NCBI RefSeq assembly: GCF_027886425.1
Contig: NZ_CP115671.1
Span: 682,001 to 746,000 of the forward strand
From: Brevundimonas vesicularis
GTDB taxonomy: Bacteria; Pseudomonadota; Alphaproteobacteria; Caulobacterales; Caulobacteraceae
DNA: 64,000 bases
Direction of reading: 5' to 3'
Positions 23,321-32,866 of the stretch are shown in pieces. Both the position numbers and the translations under genes were made by a program. The notes beneath the pieces are model-generated. The model did not search any database and was not told the origin of the DNA. It worked only from the letters and a program-made list of their open reading frames with translations. The first letter of the stretch is position 1, and each line of letters opens with the position of its first letter.

Positions 23321-25105
23321 ATGAAGCCCAATCTGGATTTGTTCCCCATCGGCAACTGCGGCGTCAGCGCCCTGATCGACCGTCAGGGCCGCTTCGTCTG
23401 GGCCTGCGCGCCGCGGGTGGACGGCGACCCGGTCTTTTCCGCCCTGATGGACGGCACGGCGCCCGAGCATGGCTTCTGGGCCATCGAGATGGAGGACGTG
23501 AAGACGATCGATCAGGCCTATGTCCGCAACACGCCGGTTATGCGCACGGTCATGACGGCCGAGGATGGTTCGTCGGCCGAGATCATCGATTTCGCCCCGC
23601 GTCATCCGAAACATTCGCGCACCTATCGGCCGCTGGCCTTCGCTCGCATCGTGCGGTCCCTGTCGGGCACGCCGCGTATCCGTGTGCGGTTGCGGCCCTC
23701 GACGGACTGGGGCGCGCGCCCGGCGCCGCACACCTCCGGATCTAATCACATCCGCTATATGTGCGCCGACGTCACCTTCCGCCTGACGACCGATTGTCCC
23801 GTGTCGCATGTGCTGGAGGAGCGAGTCTTCCGGCTGGAGCGGTCGCACGCCTTCTTCCTGGGCCCGGACGAGGGCTACGACCAGGATGTCGGCCACGGCG
23901 TGCAGGGCGCGCTGGATCGCACGATCGCCTATTGGCAGGACTGGGTGCGCAAACTCTATCTGCCGCTCGACTATCAGGAGGCGGTGATCCGCGCGGCGAT
24001 CACGCTGAAGCTGTGCGCCTACGAAGAGACCGGCGCCATCGTCGCCGCCATGACGACTTCGGTGCCCGAGTTCAAGGAGAGCGGGCGTAACTGGGACTAT
24101 CGCTACTGCTGGATTCGTGACGCCTATTATACGGTGCGGGCGCTGAACCGGCTGGGCGCGGTCGATATCCTGGAGAACTATCTCGTCTATCTGAGAAACT
24201 TGGTCGACGATTCCGCCGGCGGCCACGTCCAGCCGGTCTATGGTGTCGGCCTGGAACCCGGAATCGGCGAGAGCATCATCGACAGCGTCGAGGGCTATCG
24301 CGGCATGAAGCCGGTGCGGATCGGCAATCAGGCGCACGAACATCTGCAACACGACGTCTACGGACAGATCGTGCTGCCTCTGGTCCAGGCCTTCTATGAC
24401 GCACGGCTGCTGCGTCCGGGCACGCTGGAGGATTTTCACGCTCTGGAAGCGATCGGCGAGCGGGCCTTCGCCATGCACGATCAGACCGACGCGGGCCTGT
24501 GGGAGTTCCGCACGATTGCGCGGGTCCACACCTATTCGTCCGTCATGTGCTGGGCCGCCTGCGATCGTCTGGCCAAGGCGGCCGACCATCTGCATCTGCC
24601 GGATCGGGCCGCCTTCTGGCGTGAGCGGGCGCAAATCATCCGTCAGCGGATCGAAGCGGAGGCCTATCTGCCCGACGAGGGCCGGTTCGCCGCCAGCTTT
24701 GGCGGCCGCGAGCTGGACGCCTCCCTGCTGCAGATGACCGATCTTGGCTTCCTCGACGCCCACGATCCGCGTCAGGTCGCCACCTTCGACGCCATCGAGC
24801 GCGACCTGAAGAAGGGCAGCCACCTGTTCCGCTATGTGGAGCCGGATGACTTCGGCGAGCCGGAGACGGCGTTCAACTTCTGCACCTTCTGGTTCATCGA
24901 GGCCCTGCACCAGAACGGCCGCATCGAAGAAGCCCGCACCATCTTCCAGGAGATGCTGAGCCGGCGAACGGCTGCAGGGTTGTTGAGCGAGGATATCTCG
25001 ATCGATGATGGCGAGCTTTGGGGCAACTATCCGCAGACCTATTCCCTGGTCGGCATCATCAATTGCGCCGTGCTGTTGAGCCGTTCCTGGACCGATGTGC
25101 GTTAA
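23321..25105 (+). CDS. Glycoside hydrolase family 15 protein (glucoamylase/trehalase-like)
   Basis: A 594-aa GH15 enzyme. The N-terminal beta-sandwich begins with FPIGNCGVSALIDRQGRFVWACAPRVDGDPVFS, and the (alpha/alpha)6 catalytic barrel follows. The diagnostic segments TTSVPEFKESGRNWDYRYCWIRDAYYT and GVGLEPGIGESIIDSVEGYRG are present, with the catalytic Glu expected further on. No signal peptide, so it is cytoplasmic. GH15 members next to otsA/otsB are often trehalases or trehalose-linked; here a role in turning over trehalose or glycogen-type glucans is inferred from position only. Confidence 0.9.
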   Translation: MKPNLDLFPIGNCGVSALIDRQGRFVWACAPRVDGDPVFSALMDGTAPEHGFWAIEMEDVKTIDQAYVRNTPVMRTVMTAEDGSSAEIIDFAPRHPKHSRTYRPLAFARIVRSLSGTPRIRVRLRPSTDWGARPAPHTSGSNHIRYMCADVTFRLTTDCPVSHVLEERVFRLERSHAFFLGPDEGYDQDVGHGVQGALDRTIAYWQDWVRKLYLPLDYQEAVIRAAITLKLCAYEETGAIVAAMTTSVPEFKESGRNWDYRYCWIRDAYYTVRALNRLGAVDILENYLVYLRNLVDDSAGGHVQPVYGVGLEPGIGESIIDSVEGYRGMKPVRIGNQAHEHLQHDVYGQIVLPLVQAFYDARLLRPGTLEDFHALEAIGERAFAMHDQTDAGLWEFRTIARVHTYSSVMCWAACDRLAKAADHLHLPDRAAFWRERAQIIRQRIEAEAYLPDEGRFAASFGGRELDASLLQMTDLGFLDAHDPRQVATFDAIERDLKKGSHLFRYVEPDDFGEPETAFNFCTFWFIEALHQNGRIEEARTIFQEMLSRRTAAGLLSEDISIDDGELWGNYPQTYSLVGIINCAVLLSRSWTDVR

Positions 25106-25147
25106 TGTCTGGACCCCGGGGCTGGGGTCGCCGTGTGAAGTGAAGTC

Positions 25148-26560
25148 ATGAGCCGCCTGATCGTTGTTTCGAACCGGGTTTCGGCCCCGACCGACCCCGC
25201 CGCCGGGTCTGCCGGCGGCTTGGCCATGGCCCTGTCCGCCGCCCTCAGAAAATACGACGGCCTGTGGTTCGGTTGGTCGGGCGAACGGGTGGACCACTAC
25301 ACCGGCGAGGTGAAGATCGAGGACCGGGCCGGCGTCACCGTAGGGCTCGTCGATCTGGAGGGGCAAGACGTAGACGAATACTACAACGGCTACGCCAACA
25401 AGACGCTGTGGCCGCTGTTCCATCACCGCATCGACCTGGCCCAATACGAGCGGTCCTATGGCGAGGGCTATGAGCGGGTGAACCGGCGTTTCGCCGAGGC
25501 GCTGGCGCCGCTGATCCAGCCGGACGACATGATCTGGATCCACGACTACCACATGATCCCGATGGCGCGGGATCTGCGCCGCCTGGGCATTCGCAACCGG
25601 ATCGGCTTCTTCCTGCACACGCCCTGGCCGGCGCGACAGTTGCTGGTGACTTTGCCGCATCACCGGCGGCTGGTGGAGTCTATGTTCGACTTCGACCTGA
25701 TCGGTTTCCACACCCAAGAATGGAGCGATCTGTTCACCGACTATGTGGTGTCGGAGGCACAGGGCGAGCTGGACGGCGTCGGCGGGCTGGAGTGTTTCGG
25801 GCGCAAGGTCCAGACCGGCGTTTTCCCAATCGGCATCGACGTGGACGGCTTCCTGGCGGCGCGGAACTCAACCCTGGGAGCGCGAACCTATGACCGGATG
25901 GCGGCGTCTTCTGCCTTCCGCTCGATGATCGTGGGGGTGGACCGGCTGGACTATTCGAAGGGGCTGGAAGAGCGGCTGCTGGGCTACGAACAGTTCCTGC
26001 ATGACAACGCCTCGATGCGGGGCGAGGTCTTCCTGTTGCAGGTCACGCCCATCTCGCGCGACGACGTGGACAGCTATCAGGATATTCGTTCGCGGCTGGA
26101 CGCCCTGGCCGGACGGATCAACGGCGCCTTCGCCGACATGGATTGGCAGCCGATCCGGTATCTGAACCGCACCTATCGCCGGGATCAACTGGCGGGCATC
26201 TACCGCGCGGCGCGGGTGGGGCTGGTGACGCCGTTGCGCGACGGTATGAATCTGGTGGCCAAGGAATATGTCTGCGCCCAGAATCCGGACGATCCCGGCG
26301 TGCTGATCCTGTCGCGCTTTGCCGGGGCGGCCGAACAGATGGGCGAGGCGCTGCTGGTCAATCCCTACAGTCGCGAAGAGCTGTCGGACGCCATCCAGAA
26401 GGCGCTGACCATGCCGCTGGCCGAGCGGATCCGGAAATGGGAAGCCTTGATGGATGTGGTTCGCGCCACTGATGTCGGCATCTGGCGCGATGATTTCGTG
26501 CGCGCCCTGCAAGCCGATGAATCGACCTCGCAACCGACGCAGTGGGCCGGCGCGGCCTGA
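25148..26560 (+). CDS. otsA: Trehalose-6-phosphate synthase
   Basis: A 470-aa GT20 glycosyltransferase that joins UDP-glucose to glucose-6-P. It starts with SRLIVVSNRV and has the N-terminal loop AGGLAMALSAAL. Further blocks are WIHDYHMIPMARDLR, GFFLHTPWP, VDRLDYSKGLEER and TPLRDGMNLVAKEYVCAQNP, all standard for OtsA. It is the third gene of the otsB / GH15 / otsA cluster and ends 3 bp before a convergent gene. Confidence 0.96.
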   Translation: MSRLIVVSNRVSAPTDPAAGSAGGLAMALSAALRKYDGLWFGWSGERVDHYTGEVKIEDRAGVTVGLVDLEGQDVDEYYNGYANKTLWPLFHHRIDLAQYERSYGEGYERVNRRFAEALAPLIQPDDMIWIHDYHMIPMARDLRRLGIRNRIGFFLHTPWPARQLLVTLPHHRRLVESMFDFDLIGFHTQEWSDLFTDYVVSEAQGELDGVGGLECFGRKVQTGVFPIGIDVDGFLAARNSTLGARTYDRMAASSAFRSMIVGVDRLDYSKGLEERLLGYEQFLHDNASMRGEVFLLQVTPISRDDVDSYQDIRSRLDALAGRINGAFADMDWQPIRYLNRTYRRDQLAGIYRAARVGLVTPLRDGMNLVAKEYVCAQNPDDPGVLILSRFAGAAEQMGEALLVNPYSREELSDAIQKALTMPLAERIRKWEALMDVVRATDVGIWRDDFVRALQADESTSQPTQWAGAA

Positions 26561-26563
26561 CGC

Positions 26564-27538
26564 CTAGCGCAGGTCGAAGGCCAGCATCAGGGTGCGCTGG
26601 GCCGGATTGAAGTTGTCGTCGGAGAGGATGTAGAGGCGGGTCTTGCCGTTGCGCGTCTCTGCGGCGACCCCCTCGAAATTGTCGGTCGTGCCGGGCAGTT
26701 TCAGCTCGATCAGCACCGGCCCCAGCGTTCCGTCGGGGGCCATGCGGCGCACGCGCGCGCGCATGTCGATGGGCGCGCGGTACAGGCGCTGGACCACCAA
26801 CCATCCGGCGCCGGACGGATCGCGATCCAGACCGGTGATGCGGTATTCGCTGTCGGGGATGGGGGTCGCAGGCGGCGCGCTGGCGACCGTGCATCCCGCC
26901 GCCGCGCAATCCCAGACGCCGCCCGCCTCGCCAGAGACGCGCCAGCCGCCGGGGGCCGTGGCCATCCCCTCCATGCCGTCGTTCTCGGTGAAGGCGAAGT
27001 CGGGCGACCGCACCGGCGTCGGCTGGGTCTTCAGCGCCGACAGGGGGCCGTAGTTCCAGATGCGGTGACGCCGCTCGAAACTGACCAGCAGATCGCCGGA
27101 CGGGGTGATGGCCAGGCCCTCGGCGTCGCCGTCCGACTTGTCGGAAATCGCGGCGCCGTCCTCAAGCGTCAGCCGGCGCGAGCGGAAGTGGTCCAGGCCG
27201 ACCAGCCGTCCCCGGGCGTCCAGGCGAATGTCGCCGCGCACCAGATCACCGGTGTCCGATACCGTGACGAAGCCGCCGTCGCCGGTCAGCTTCAGGTCCG
27301 AAAGGCTGTGCAGCGGCGAGGTCGGCGCGGCGCTGACCTGCAGGCCGCCGGCAAACATCACGCCATCGGCCAACTGCGTGCCGCCGGGCAAGCCCAGGCT
27401 GACGCTTCGCAGTTCCGCGACCTGAGGCGTCCAGCCGTCCGACGACAACGGATAGGGACGCGGCGCGCCCAGTGAGGCGGCGCAGGCCGACAGCGACAGA
27501 CCGATCCAGACACTGGCCAGCCGGCCGAAACGGCTCAT
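26564..27538 (-). CDS. Phytase-like / esterase-like domain lipoprotein
   Basis: A 324-aa lipoprotein with lipobox LSAC at residues 16-19. The rest is a beta-propeller of the phytase-like domain (PF13449 type), with repeats such as SDLKLTGDGGFVTVSDTG, GDAEGLAITPSGDLLVSFE and NFEGVAAETRNGKTRLYILSDDNFNP, the last being a hallmark of the family. Enzymatic activity in this family is mostly unproven. Its ATG overlaps the cobT stop by 4 nt (ATGA), so it is translated with cobT, an unexplained pairing. Confidence 0.82.
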   Translation of the reverse strand: MSRFGRLASVWIGLSLSACAASLGAPRPYPLSSDGWTPQVAELRSVSLGLPGGTQLADGVMFAGGLQVSAAPTSPLHSLSDLKLTGDGGFVTVSDTGDLVRGDIRLDARGRLVGLDHFRSRRLTLEDGAAISDKSDGDAEGLAITPSGDLLVSFERRHRIWNYGPLSALKTQPTPVRSPDFAFTENDGMEGMATAPGGWRVSGEAGGVWDCAAAGCTVASAPPATPIPDSEYRITGLDRDPSGAGWLVVQRLYRAPIDMRARVRRMAPDGTLGPVLIELKLPGTTDNFEGVAAETRNGKTRLYILSDDNFNPAQRTLMLAFDLR

Positions 27539-29418
27539 GCCGCCAGCTTTCGCTTGGCGCGACGGGTGGGACCGGCCGCGCCCTCGTTCTCGAACAGCTC
27601 GGCCAGCTTTTCGGTCATGGCGCCTGCCAGCTGTTCCACATCGACGATGGTCAGGGCCTTGCGATACCAGCGGGTCACGTCGTGGCCGATGCCGATCGCC
27701 AGCAGTTCGACCGGCGAGCGATCCTCGATCTCGGCGATCACCTGGCGCAGGTGCTTGTCCAGATAAAGCGCCGCATTCGCCGACTGGGTCGAATCGTCGA
27801 CCGGAGACCCGTCGGAAATGACCATCAGGATGCGGCGCTGCTCGGTGCGGGCCAGCAGGCGGCCGTGCGCCCATTGCAGGGCCTCGCCGTCGATATTCTC
27901 CTTCAGCAGACCTTCGCGCATCATCAGGCCCAGGTTCTTCTTGGCCCGGCGCCAGGGCGCATCGGCGGCCTTGTAGATGATGTGGCGCAGGTCGTTTAGG
28001 CGGCCGGGATTTTGCGGCTTGCCCGCGGTGATCCAGGCTTCGCGGCTCTGTCCGCCCTTCCACGCGCGGGTGGTGAAGCCCAGGATTTCGACCTTGACGC
28101 CGCACCGCTCCAACGTCCGCGCCAGGATGTCGGCGCAGACCGCCGCCACCATGATCGGTCGCCCGCGCATGGAGCCGGAGTTGTCCAGCAGCAGGGTCAC
28201 GACCGTGTCGCGGAACGGGCTTTCGCTCTCGGCCTTGAACGACAGGGGGGCGGTCGGGTCGGTGACGATCCGGGTCAGCCGCGCCGTGTCCAGCATCCCC
28301 TCTTCCAGATCGAACACCCAGGAGCGGTTCTGCTGCGCCAGCAGGCGGCGTTGCAGCTTGTTGGCCAGGCGCGACACGACGCTGGACAGGATGGCCAGCT
28401 GGCCGTCCAGCAGGGCGCGCAGCCGGTCCAGCTCGACCGGGTCGCACAGGTCGGCGGCGTCCACCACCTCGTCGAAGGCGGTGGTGAAGACGCGGTAGAA
28501 ATCAACCGCGCGGCCGTCGTCGGCCGTCTGCTGACGGTTCGGCTGCTGGCCTTCCTGAAGTTCCGGGCCGTCGTCGGTACCTTCGCCGTCGGGATCGGCG
28601 GGCGCGCCTTCGGGGCGACTTTCGCGCTCTTGCTCGGAAGACTGATCGTCGGCGTCGCCCTCCATCGACTGGGAGCCTTCGCCGCCGTCCTGCTCTTCCT
28701 CCTGGTCCTGATCGTCGTCGGCCGCAGGGTCCTGAGGATCCGGTTCCTCGTCGCCGGGATCCTCGGACGAATCTTCGCCGCGCCCGTCGCCGGGGTCGAG
28801 CTCCAGCGCGCGCAACACCTCGCGCATCTTCAGTGCAAAACCTTCCTGATCGCCCGCCGTGCCGGCCAGGGCGTCCAGCTTGGCGCCGGCCTTGGCCTCG
28901 ATGTTGGCGCGCACCAGATCCAGCATGGCCCGGGCGCCGTCGGGGGCGGGGCGTCCCGTCAGCCGCTCGCGCACCAGAAGCGCCACGGCCTCGGACACGG
29001 GCACGCGGTCGGCCTCGCTGATGCGCAGGGCGCCGGTCTTTTCCAGTCGCGTGATCAGGGCGGCGCCCAGATTGTCGCGCACCCCGGCCAGATGTTCCGA
29101 ACCAAAGGCTTCGACGCGCGCCTGTTCGACCGCGTCGAACACCTCGGCCGCCTTGGCGTCCGCCGGCCGCATCCGGCTGTTCACCGCCGCGTCGTGATTG
29201 GCCAGACGCAGCGCCAGCCGGTCGGCCTGGCCGCGCAAGGACGCGCTCTCGGGCCCGGACGGATCGCGCGGCGGATGGGGCAGGGTCAGGACGCCGTTCG
29301 ACAGCTTGGGCCCGTCCGACCCGAACACCACCTCCAGCTCGGGCTGTTCGGCCAGCGCCCGCGCGGCATGACCCAGCGCGCGCTTGAAGGTTTCGGCGGG
29401 AGTATCCGGGGCGGCCAT
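27535..29418 (-). CDS. cobT: Aerobic cobaltochelatase subunit CobT
   Basis: A 627-aa subunit that, with CobS (AAA+) and CobN, inserts cobalt into hydrogenobyrinic acid a,c-diamide in aerobic cobalamin synthesis. The N-terminal helical domain is followed by a long Asp/Glu/Gln-rich linker (about residues 200-310). The C-terminal VWA domain carries the metal-ion site DNSGSMRG starting at Asp412. It is full length. Neither cobS nor cobN is in the window. Downstream it is coupled to the phytase-like lipoprotein. A cobalamin riboswitch and btuB occur 33 kb away. Confidence 0.95.
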   Translation of the reverse strand: MAAPDTPAETFKRALGHAARALAEQPELEVVFGSDGPKLSNGVLTLPHPPRDPSGPESASLRGQADRLALRLANHDAAVNSRMRPADAKAAEVFDAVEQARVEAFGSEHLAGVRDNLGAALITRLEKTGALRISEADRVPVSEAVALLVRERLTGRPAPDGARAMLDLVRANIEAKAGAKLDALAGTAGDQEGFALKMREVLRALELDPGDGRGEDSSEDPGDEEPDPQDPAADDDQDQEEEQDGGEGSQSMEGDADDQSSEQERESRPEGAPADPDGEGTDDGPELQEGQQPNRQQTADDGRAVDFYRVFTTAFDEVVDAADLCDPVELDRLRALLDGQLAILSSVVSRLANKLQRRLLAQQNRSWVFDLEEGMLDTARLTRIVTDPTAPLSFKAESESPFRDTVVTLLLDNSGSMRGRPIMVAAVCADILARTLERCGVKVEILGFTTRAWKGGQSREAWITAGKPQNPGRLNDLRHIIYKAADAPWRRAKKNLGLMMREGLLKENIDGEALQWAHGRLLARTEQRRILMVISDGSPVDDSTQSANAALYLDKHLRQVIAEIEDRSPVELLAIGIGHDVTRWYRKALTIVDVEQLAGAMTEKLAELFENEGAAGPTRRAKRKLAA

Positions 29419-29459
29419 GGCCCTCAGTTAATCGCTTCGCGCCTGCGATAAAAGCGTCG

Positions 29460-30704
29460 TCAGCCGCCTTTTGAAATCGGCACCCGCCGGCCATAGGTCA
29501 GACAGCGCCAAACCCATTCCAGCGGCCCCATGCTGAACCGCGACAACCACAGCGGCGACCAGATCAGCTGCAGCGCCCAGACCGCCAGGACCAAGCCCCA
29601 CATCTGCACATAGTCGGCTTGTCCGAACAGGCGCGGCCCCCACGGCATGTAGAAGATCGACGTCATGATCAGGGTCTGGGTCAGATAGTTGGTGAAGGCC
29701 ATCTGTCCCACCGGCCGCAGCGCCGCCGTGATCCAGGCCGCCCCTCGCGTCGTCGCCAGCACGATCAGGCTGACGTAGGCCAGTGTGACGAAGACGGGGA
29801 AGGAGGCGACGACCTCCGCCAGGCCGCGCGTCGGGTGAGTCCCGGCCGGCGCCATCGCCTCGCGCCATTCCAGCACGCCCAGCAGGGCCAGCACGGCTCC
29901 GCCGACACCGATCAAGGCGACATAGACCCGGTTGGGCGCCCGGCCGCTGAACACGCCGGCCTTGAACAGACCCAGTCCCAGCATCATCAGGGCCACGGTC
30001 GAGAACACGAACATGGTCAGGCTGGCGCCCTGCAGCAGCAGCCAGTTCTGCAGGTTCTGGCCCATCGCCCCGGCCCAGCCGCTGCGATAGGCGGCGATCA
30101 ACTCCGTCACCATGGCGGCGGTGGAATGCGGCCCGCCCTGGTTCATGGCCTCGGTGATCGCCGGCGGCCCGGCGACCATCAGCCAGGTCGCGCCCGCCTG
30201 CATCGCGCCCAGCAACAGGGTCACGCCCAGGCCGATCCCGATCAACGTCCCGGCCCGCATCGACCGCATCAGCATCACGAACAGGCCCGACCAGGCGTAG
30301 AGCAGCAGGACGTCGCCATACCAGAAGGCCAGGCCGTGGATCAGGGCGATGACCGCCAGCCAGAAGAGGCGGCGTCGCAGCAACTTGCCACGCGCCGCAT
30401 CGCCCCGCTCGCCCCCGACCAGATAGATCGAGGCCCCGAACAGCATCGAAAACAGGGTGATGAACTTCTGATGGAAGAAGACGTCCATCGTCCAGCGCGC
30501 CACGGCGTTGGCGCCGATCACCGGAAACGGGCTCAGGCTTGCGTCCTGATAGACCATGACCGGCAGGCCGAAGGAGACGACATTGACCGCCAGGATGCCC
30601 AGCACCGCCAGCCCCCGCATGACGTCCAGGCTGGCGATGCGCGAGGTCGCCGCGACGGGCGACAGCATCTCCGCCGCATCCTTGTCCGTGTCGTCCATGG
30701 TCAT
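29460..30704 (-). CDS. DUF418 family integral membrane protein
   Basis: A 414-aa polytopic membrane protein of the DUF418/YeiB group. It has about ten hydrophobic helices and an N-terminal RIASLDVMRGLAVLGILAVN motif, which resembles acyltransferase-3-like proteins. The C-terminal region QMAFTNYLTQTLIMTSIFY ... EWVWRCLTYGRR is the conserved DUF418 end. Function is unproven; a transport or acyl-transfer role is often suggested. Start at the ATG at 30704; an upstream TTG at 30719 is less likely. It follows the 185-aa membrane protein gene by 44 bp. Confidence 0.85.
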   Translation of the reverse strand: MTMDDTDKDAAEMLSPVAATSRIASLDVMRGLAVLGILAVNVVSFGLPVMVYQDASLSPFPVIGANAVARWTMDVFFHQKFITLFSMLFGASIYLVGGERGDAARGKLLRRRLFWLAVIALIHGLAFWYGDVLLLYAWSGLFVMLMRSMRAGTLIGIGLGVTLLLGAMQAGATWLMVAGPPAITEAMNQGGPHSTAAMVTELIAAYRSGWAGAMGQNLQNWLLLQGASLTMFVFSTVALMMLGLGLFKAGVFSGRAPNRVYVALIGVGGAVLALLGVLEWREAMAPAGTHPTRGLAEVVASFPVFVTLAYVSLIVLATTRGAAWITAALRPVGQMAFTNYLTQTLIMTSIFYMPWGPRLFGQADYVQMWGLVLAVWALQLIWSPLWLSRFSMGPLEWVWRCLTYGRRVPISKGG

Positions 30705-30748
30705 TCTCGGATACCCCAATCCTCGAACTCAGGCGTCAGGCGCGCCTG

Positions 30749-31306
30749 TCAGCCCTTGGGCATCAGGCCCAGTCTGTCCTTGACCGCCGGCCGCGCCTCG
30801 AAGGCGATGAAGGCGGCGCACAACCCGGCCCACAGGGCGTAGCTGACGCCCACGATCATGGCGATGGGCAGGCCGCCGACCCCGAAGATCAGCAGGGTGG
30901 TCTCGGTCGCGCCCAAGGCCTGCATCACATCGCCGGCCTCGAACCAGCCCATCACGCTCATGCCCAGGGCGACGACGATCTGAACCAGGGCTGCCGCCAG
31001 GCCGCCGTACATCATGAAGCGCCAGACGACGCCCAGCCGCGTGCCGGGCCGGCCGTCGCGCTTGCGCTCGTTCAGAACACGATAAAGCGCCAGCGGCACG
31101 GTGATCAGGCCGATCAGCATCACCACCAACCGCCAGTCCATGTCGCGACCCGGCAGATAGGCGTGCGGCCGCCAGAAGGGCAGGGTCAACCACAGGGGCG
31201 GCCAGGCCGCGCCGGCCAAACAGGCCAGAATCCGAGGCGTCCGCCCGGGCCGCGCGGCGATGGTCGCCTGACCCGGCAGGTCGGAATAGCTCTCGAACCG
31301 GCTCAT
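30749..31306 (-). CDS. Hypothetical integral membrane protein
   Basis: A 185-aa protein with roughly four transmembrane segments: ILACLAGAAWPPLWLTL, LVVMLIGLITVPLALY, a segment around GLAAALVQIVVALGMSV, and a C-terminal pair. I recognise no family. Its ATG overlaps the stop of the 3-hydroxyacyl-CoA dehydrogenase gene by 4 nt (ATGA), so it is translationally coupled to it. The N-terminal soluble part is short and mildly basic. Confidence 0.72.
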   Translation of the reverse strand: MSRFESYSDLPGQATIAARPGRTPRILACLAGAAWPPLWLTLPFWRPHAYLPGRDMDWRLVVMLIGLITVPLALYRVLNERKRDGRPGTRLGVVWRFMMYGGLAAALVQIVVALGMSVMGWFEAGDVMQALGATETTLLIFGVGGLPIAMIVGVSYALWAGLCAAFIAFEARPAVKDRLGLMPKG

Positions 31307-32184
31307 CGCGTCGGCGCCGGCGCAGCGCCGGAATAGTCATAGAAGCCGCGGCCGCTCTTCCTGCCCAGCCAGCCGGCCTCGACGTATTTCACCAGCAGGG
31401 GGCAGGGACGATATTTGCTGTCGGCCAGGCCGTCATACAGCACGTTCATGATGGCCAGGACGACGTCCAGCCCCATGAAGTCGGCCAGTTCCAGCGGGCC
31501 CATCGGATGATTGGCGCCCAGACGCAGCGCCTTGTCGATCGAGGCGACGTTGCCGACCCCTTCGTACAGGGCGAAGATGGCCTCGTTCATCATCGGCACC
31601 AGGATGCGGTTGACGATGAAGGCGGGGAAGTCCTCGGCGTCCGTGGTCGTCTTGCCCAGGCTTTCGGCGAAGGCGACGGCGGCGGAATGGGTCTCGGCCG
31701 AGGTGGCGATGCCGCGAATGATCTCCACCAGCTTCATCACCGGCGCCGGCTTCATGAAGTGCAGGCCGACGAACCGGTCCGGCCGGTCTGTCGAGGACGC
31801 CAGGCGGGTGATCGAGATCGAAGAGGTGTTGGACGCCAGCAGGGTCTGCGGCCCCAGGTGCGGCACGACCTGCGCATAGATGGCCTTCTTGACGGCCTCG
31901 TCTTCCAGCGCCGCCTCGATGACCAGATCGGCGCCGGCGACGGCCTCGACCATTCCGTCGCTGGTCGTGATGCGGGCCAGGGCCGCATCGGCGGCGGCCT
32001 GATCGACCAGGCCGCGCCCGACGTGACGCGCCAGGCTGGCCGCGATCTCGCCCTGCGCCAGCGGCAGCCGGTCGGCGACGACGTCATAAAGGCGAACCGA
32101 ATAGCCCCCGAGCGCGACCGCCTGCGCGATGCCTGCGCCCATCTGTCCGGCGCCCAAAATGGCGACTGTGGTGATCGAGGTCAT
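31303..32184 (-). CDS. 3-hydroxyacyl-CoA (3-hydroxybutyryl-CoA) dehydrogenase
   Basis: A 293-aa NAD(P)-dependent enzyme of beta-oxidation or polyhydroxybutyrate/butyrate metabolism. The Rossmann motif LGAGQMGAGIAQAVALGG is at residues 10-27. ASNTSSISITRLA and GLHFMKPAPVMKLVEII supply the catalytic His/Glu dyad region, and FPAFIVNRILVPMMNEAIF begins the dimerisation domain. It is a stand-alone short form without a fused hydratase, so Hbd/PaaH-like. It is coupled to the downstream 185-aa membrane protein gene. Confidence 0.93.
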   Translation of the reverse strand: MTSITTVAILGAGQMGAGIAQAVALGGYSVRLYDVVADRLPLAQGEIAASLARHVGRGLVDQAAADAALARITTSDGMVEAVAGADLVIEAALEDEAVKKAIYAQVVPHLGPQTLLASNTSSISITRLASSTDRPDRFVGLHFMKPAPVMKLVEIIRGIATSAETHSAAVAFAESLGKTTTDAEDFPAFIVNRILVPMMNEAIFALYEGVGNVASIDKALRLGANHPMGPLELADFMGLDVVLAIMNVLYDGLADSKYRPCPLLVKYVEAGWLGRKSGRGFYDYSGAAPAPTR

Positions 32185-32288
32185 GAACCGTGGTCGAAAG
32201 TGGTCGGGCGGGCACCTTTAGAAAGGAAGGCGCGCGGCGCAAGAGCGGATCAACCCTCTCGCATCAGATTTCCGTCCGCCGTGTCGCC

Positions 32289-32594
32289 TCAGCCGAGCAG
32301 CTGGATCAGGGCCGGCGCCGCCGTGCGGTTGAACAGCACGCTGATGAACTGCAGCAGCAGGATCACCACGATGGGCGAGATGTCGATGCCGCCCAGGTTC
32401 GGAATTATGCGGCGGAACGGCTCCAGCAGAGGCGCGGTGACCCGGTCCAGGAAGGTCCCGACCGAATAGACGAAGCGGTTGCGATAGTTGACGACGTCGA
32501 ACGCCACCAACCAGCTCAGAATGGCCTGGGCGATGATGAACCAGATCATCAGACTGATGATGGTGTTGATCAACCAGACGAGCGCATAGCCCAT
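32289..32594 (-). CDS. YggT family membrane protein
   Basis: A 101-aa protein with two hydrophobic spans, beginning YALVWLINTIISLMIWFI, a central NYRNRFVYSVGTFLDRVTAPLLEPFRRIIPNLGG-type block (residues ~40-75), and a final VVILLLQFISVLF helix. This is the YggT/CcmB-associated layout linked to envelope or osmotic functions and division. It stands apart from neighbours by ~100 bp on both sides. Confidence 0.9.
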   Translation of the reverse strand: MGYALVWLINTIISLMIWFIIAQAILSWLVAFDVVNYRNRFVYSVGTFLDRVTAPLLEPFRRIIPNLGGIDISPIVVILLLQFISVLFNRTAAPALIQLLG

Positions 32595-32691
32595 GAACGG
32601 TAACTCCTGCTTGGATCGGCGCTTCTAGCCTGTTCGCCCCGGCTCCGACAACGGCCGTATCGGACCTGCGCGCTTTGCGCGCACAAGCCCG

Positions 32692-32721
32692 TTGACACCA
32701 CGCCCGCCCGCCTTCTATGTC
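32692..32721 (+). promoter_or_regulatory. Likely housekeeping promoter of tRNA-Ala
   Basis: TTGACA at 32692-32697 and TATGTC at 32716-32721 are separated by 18 nt. Transcription would start near 32728, about 30 nt before the mature tRNA. Confidence 0.5.
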
Positions 32722-32757
32722 CGCCACGCCTGTGAAACCCGATCCCACGCTGGAAAC

Positions 32758-32833
<76 letters not shown>

Positions 32834-32866
32834 GGCTTCTTCTCTAAAATTATCTGGAAGTCAGCG

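Noticed and set aside
23285..25717. 810-codon open frame antisense to the GH15 and otsA genes
   Set aside because: It is a shadow of two recognised genes, with no recognisable domain.
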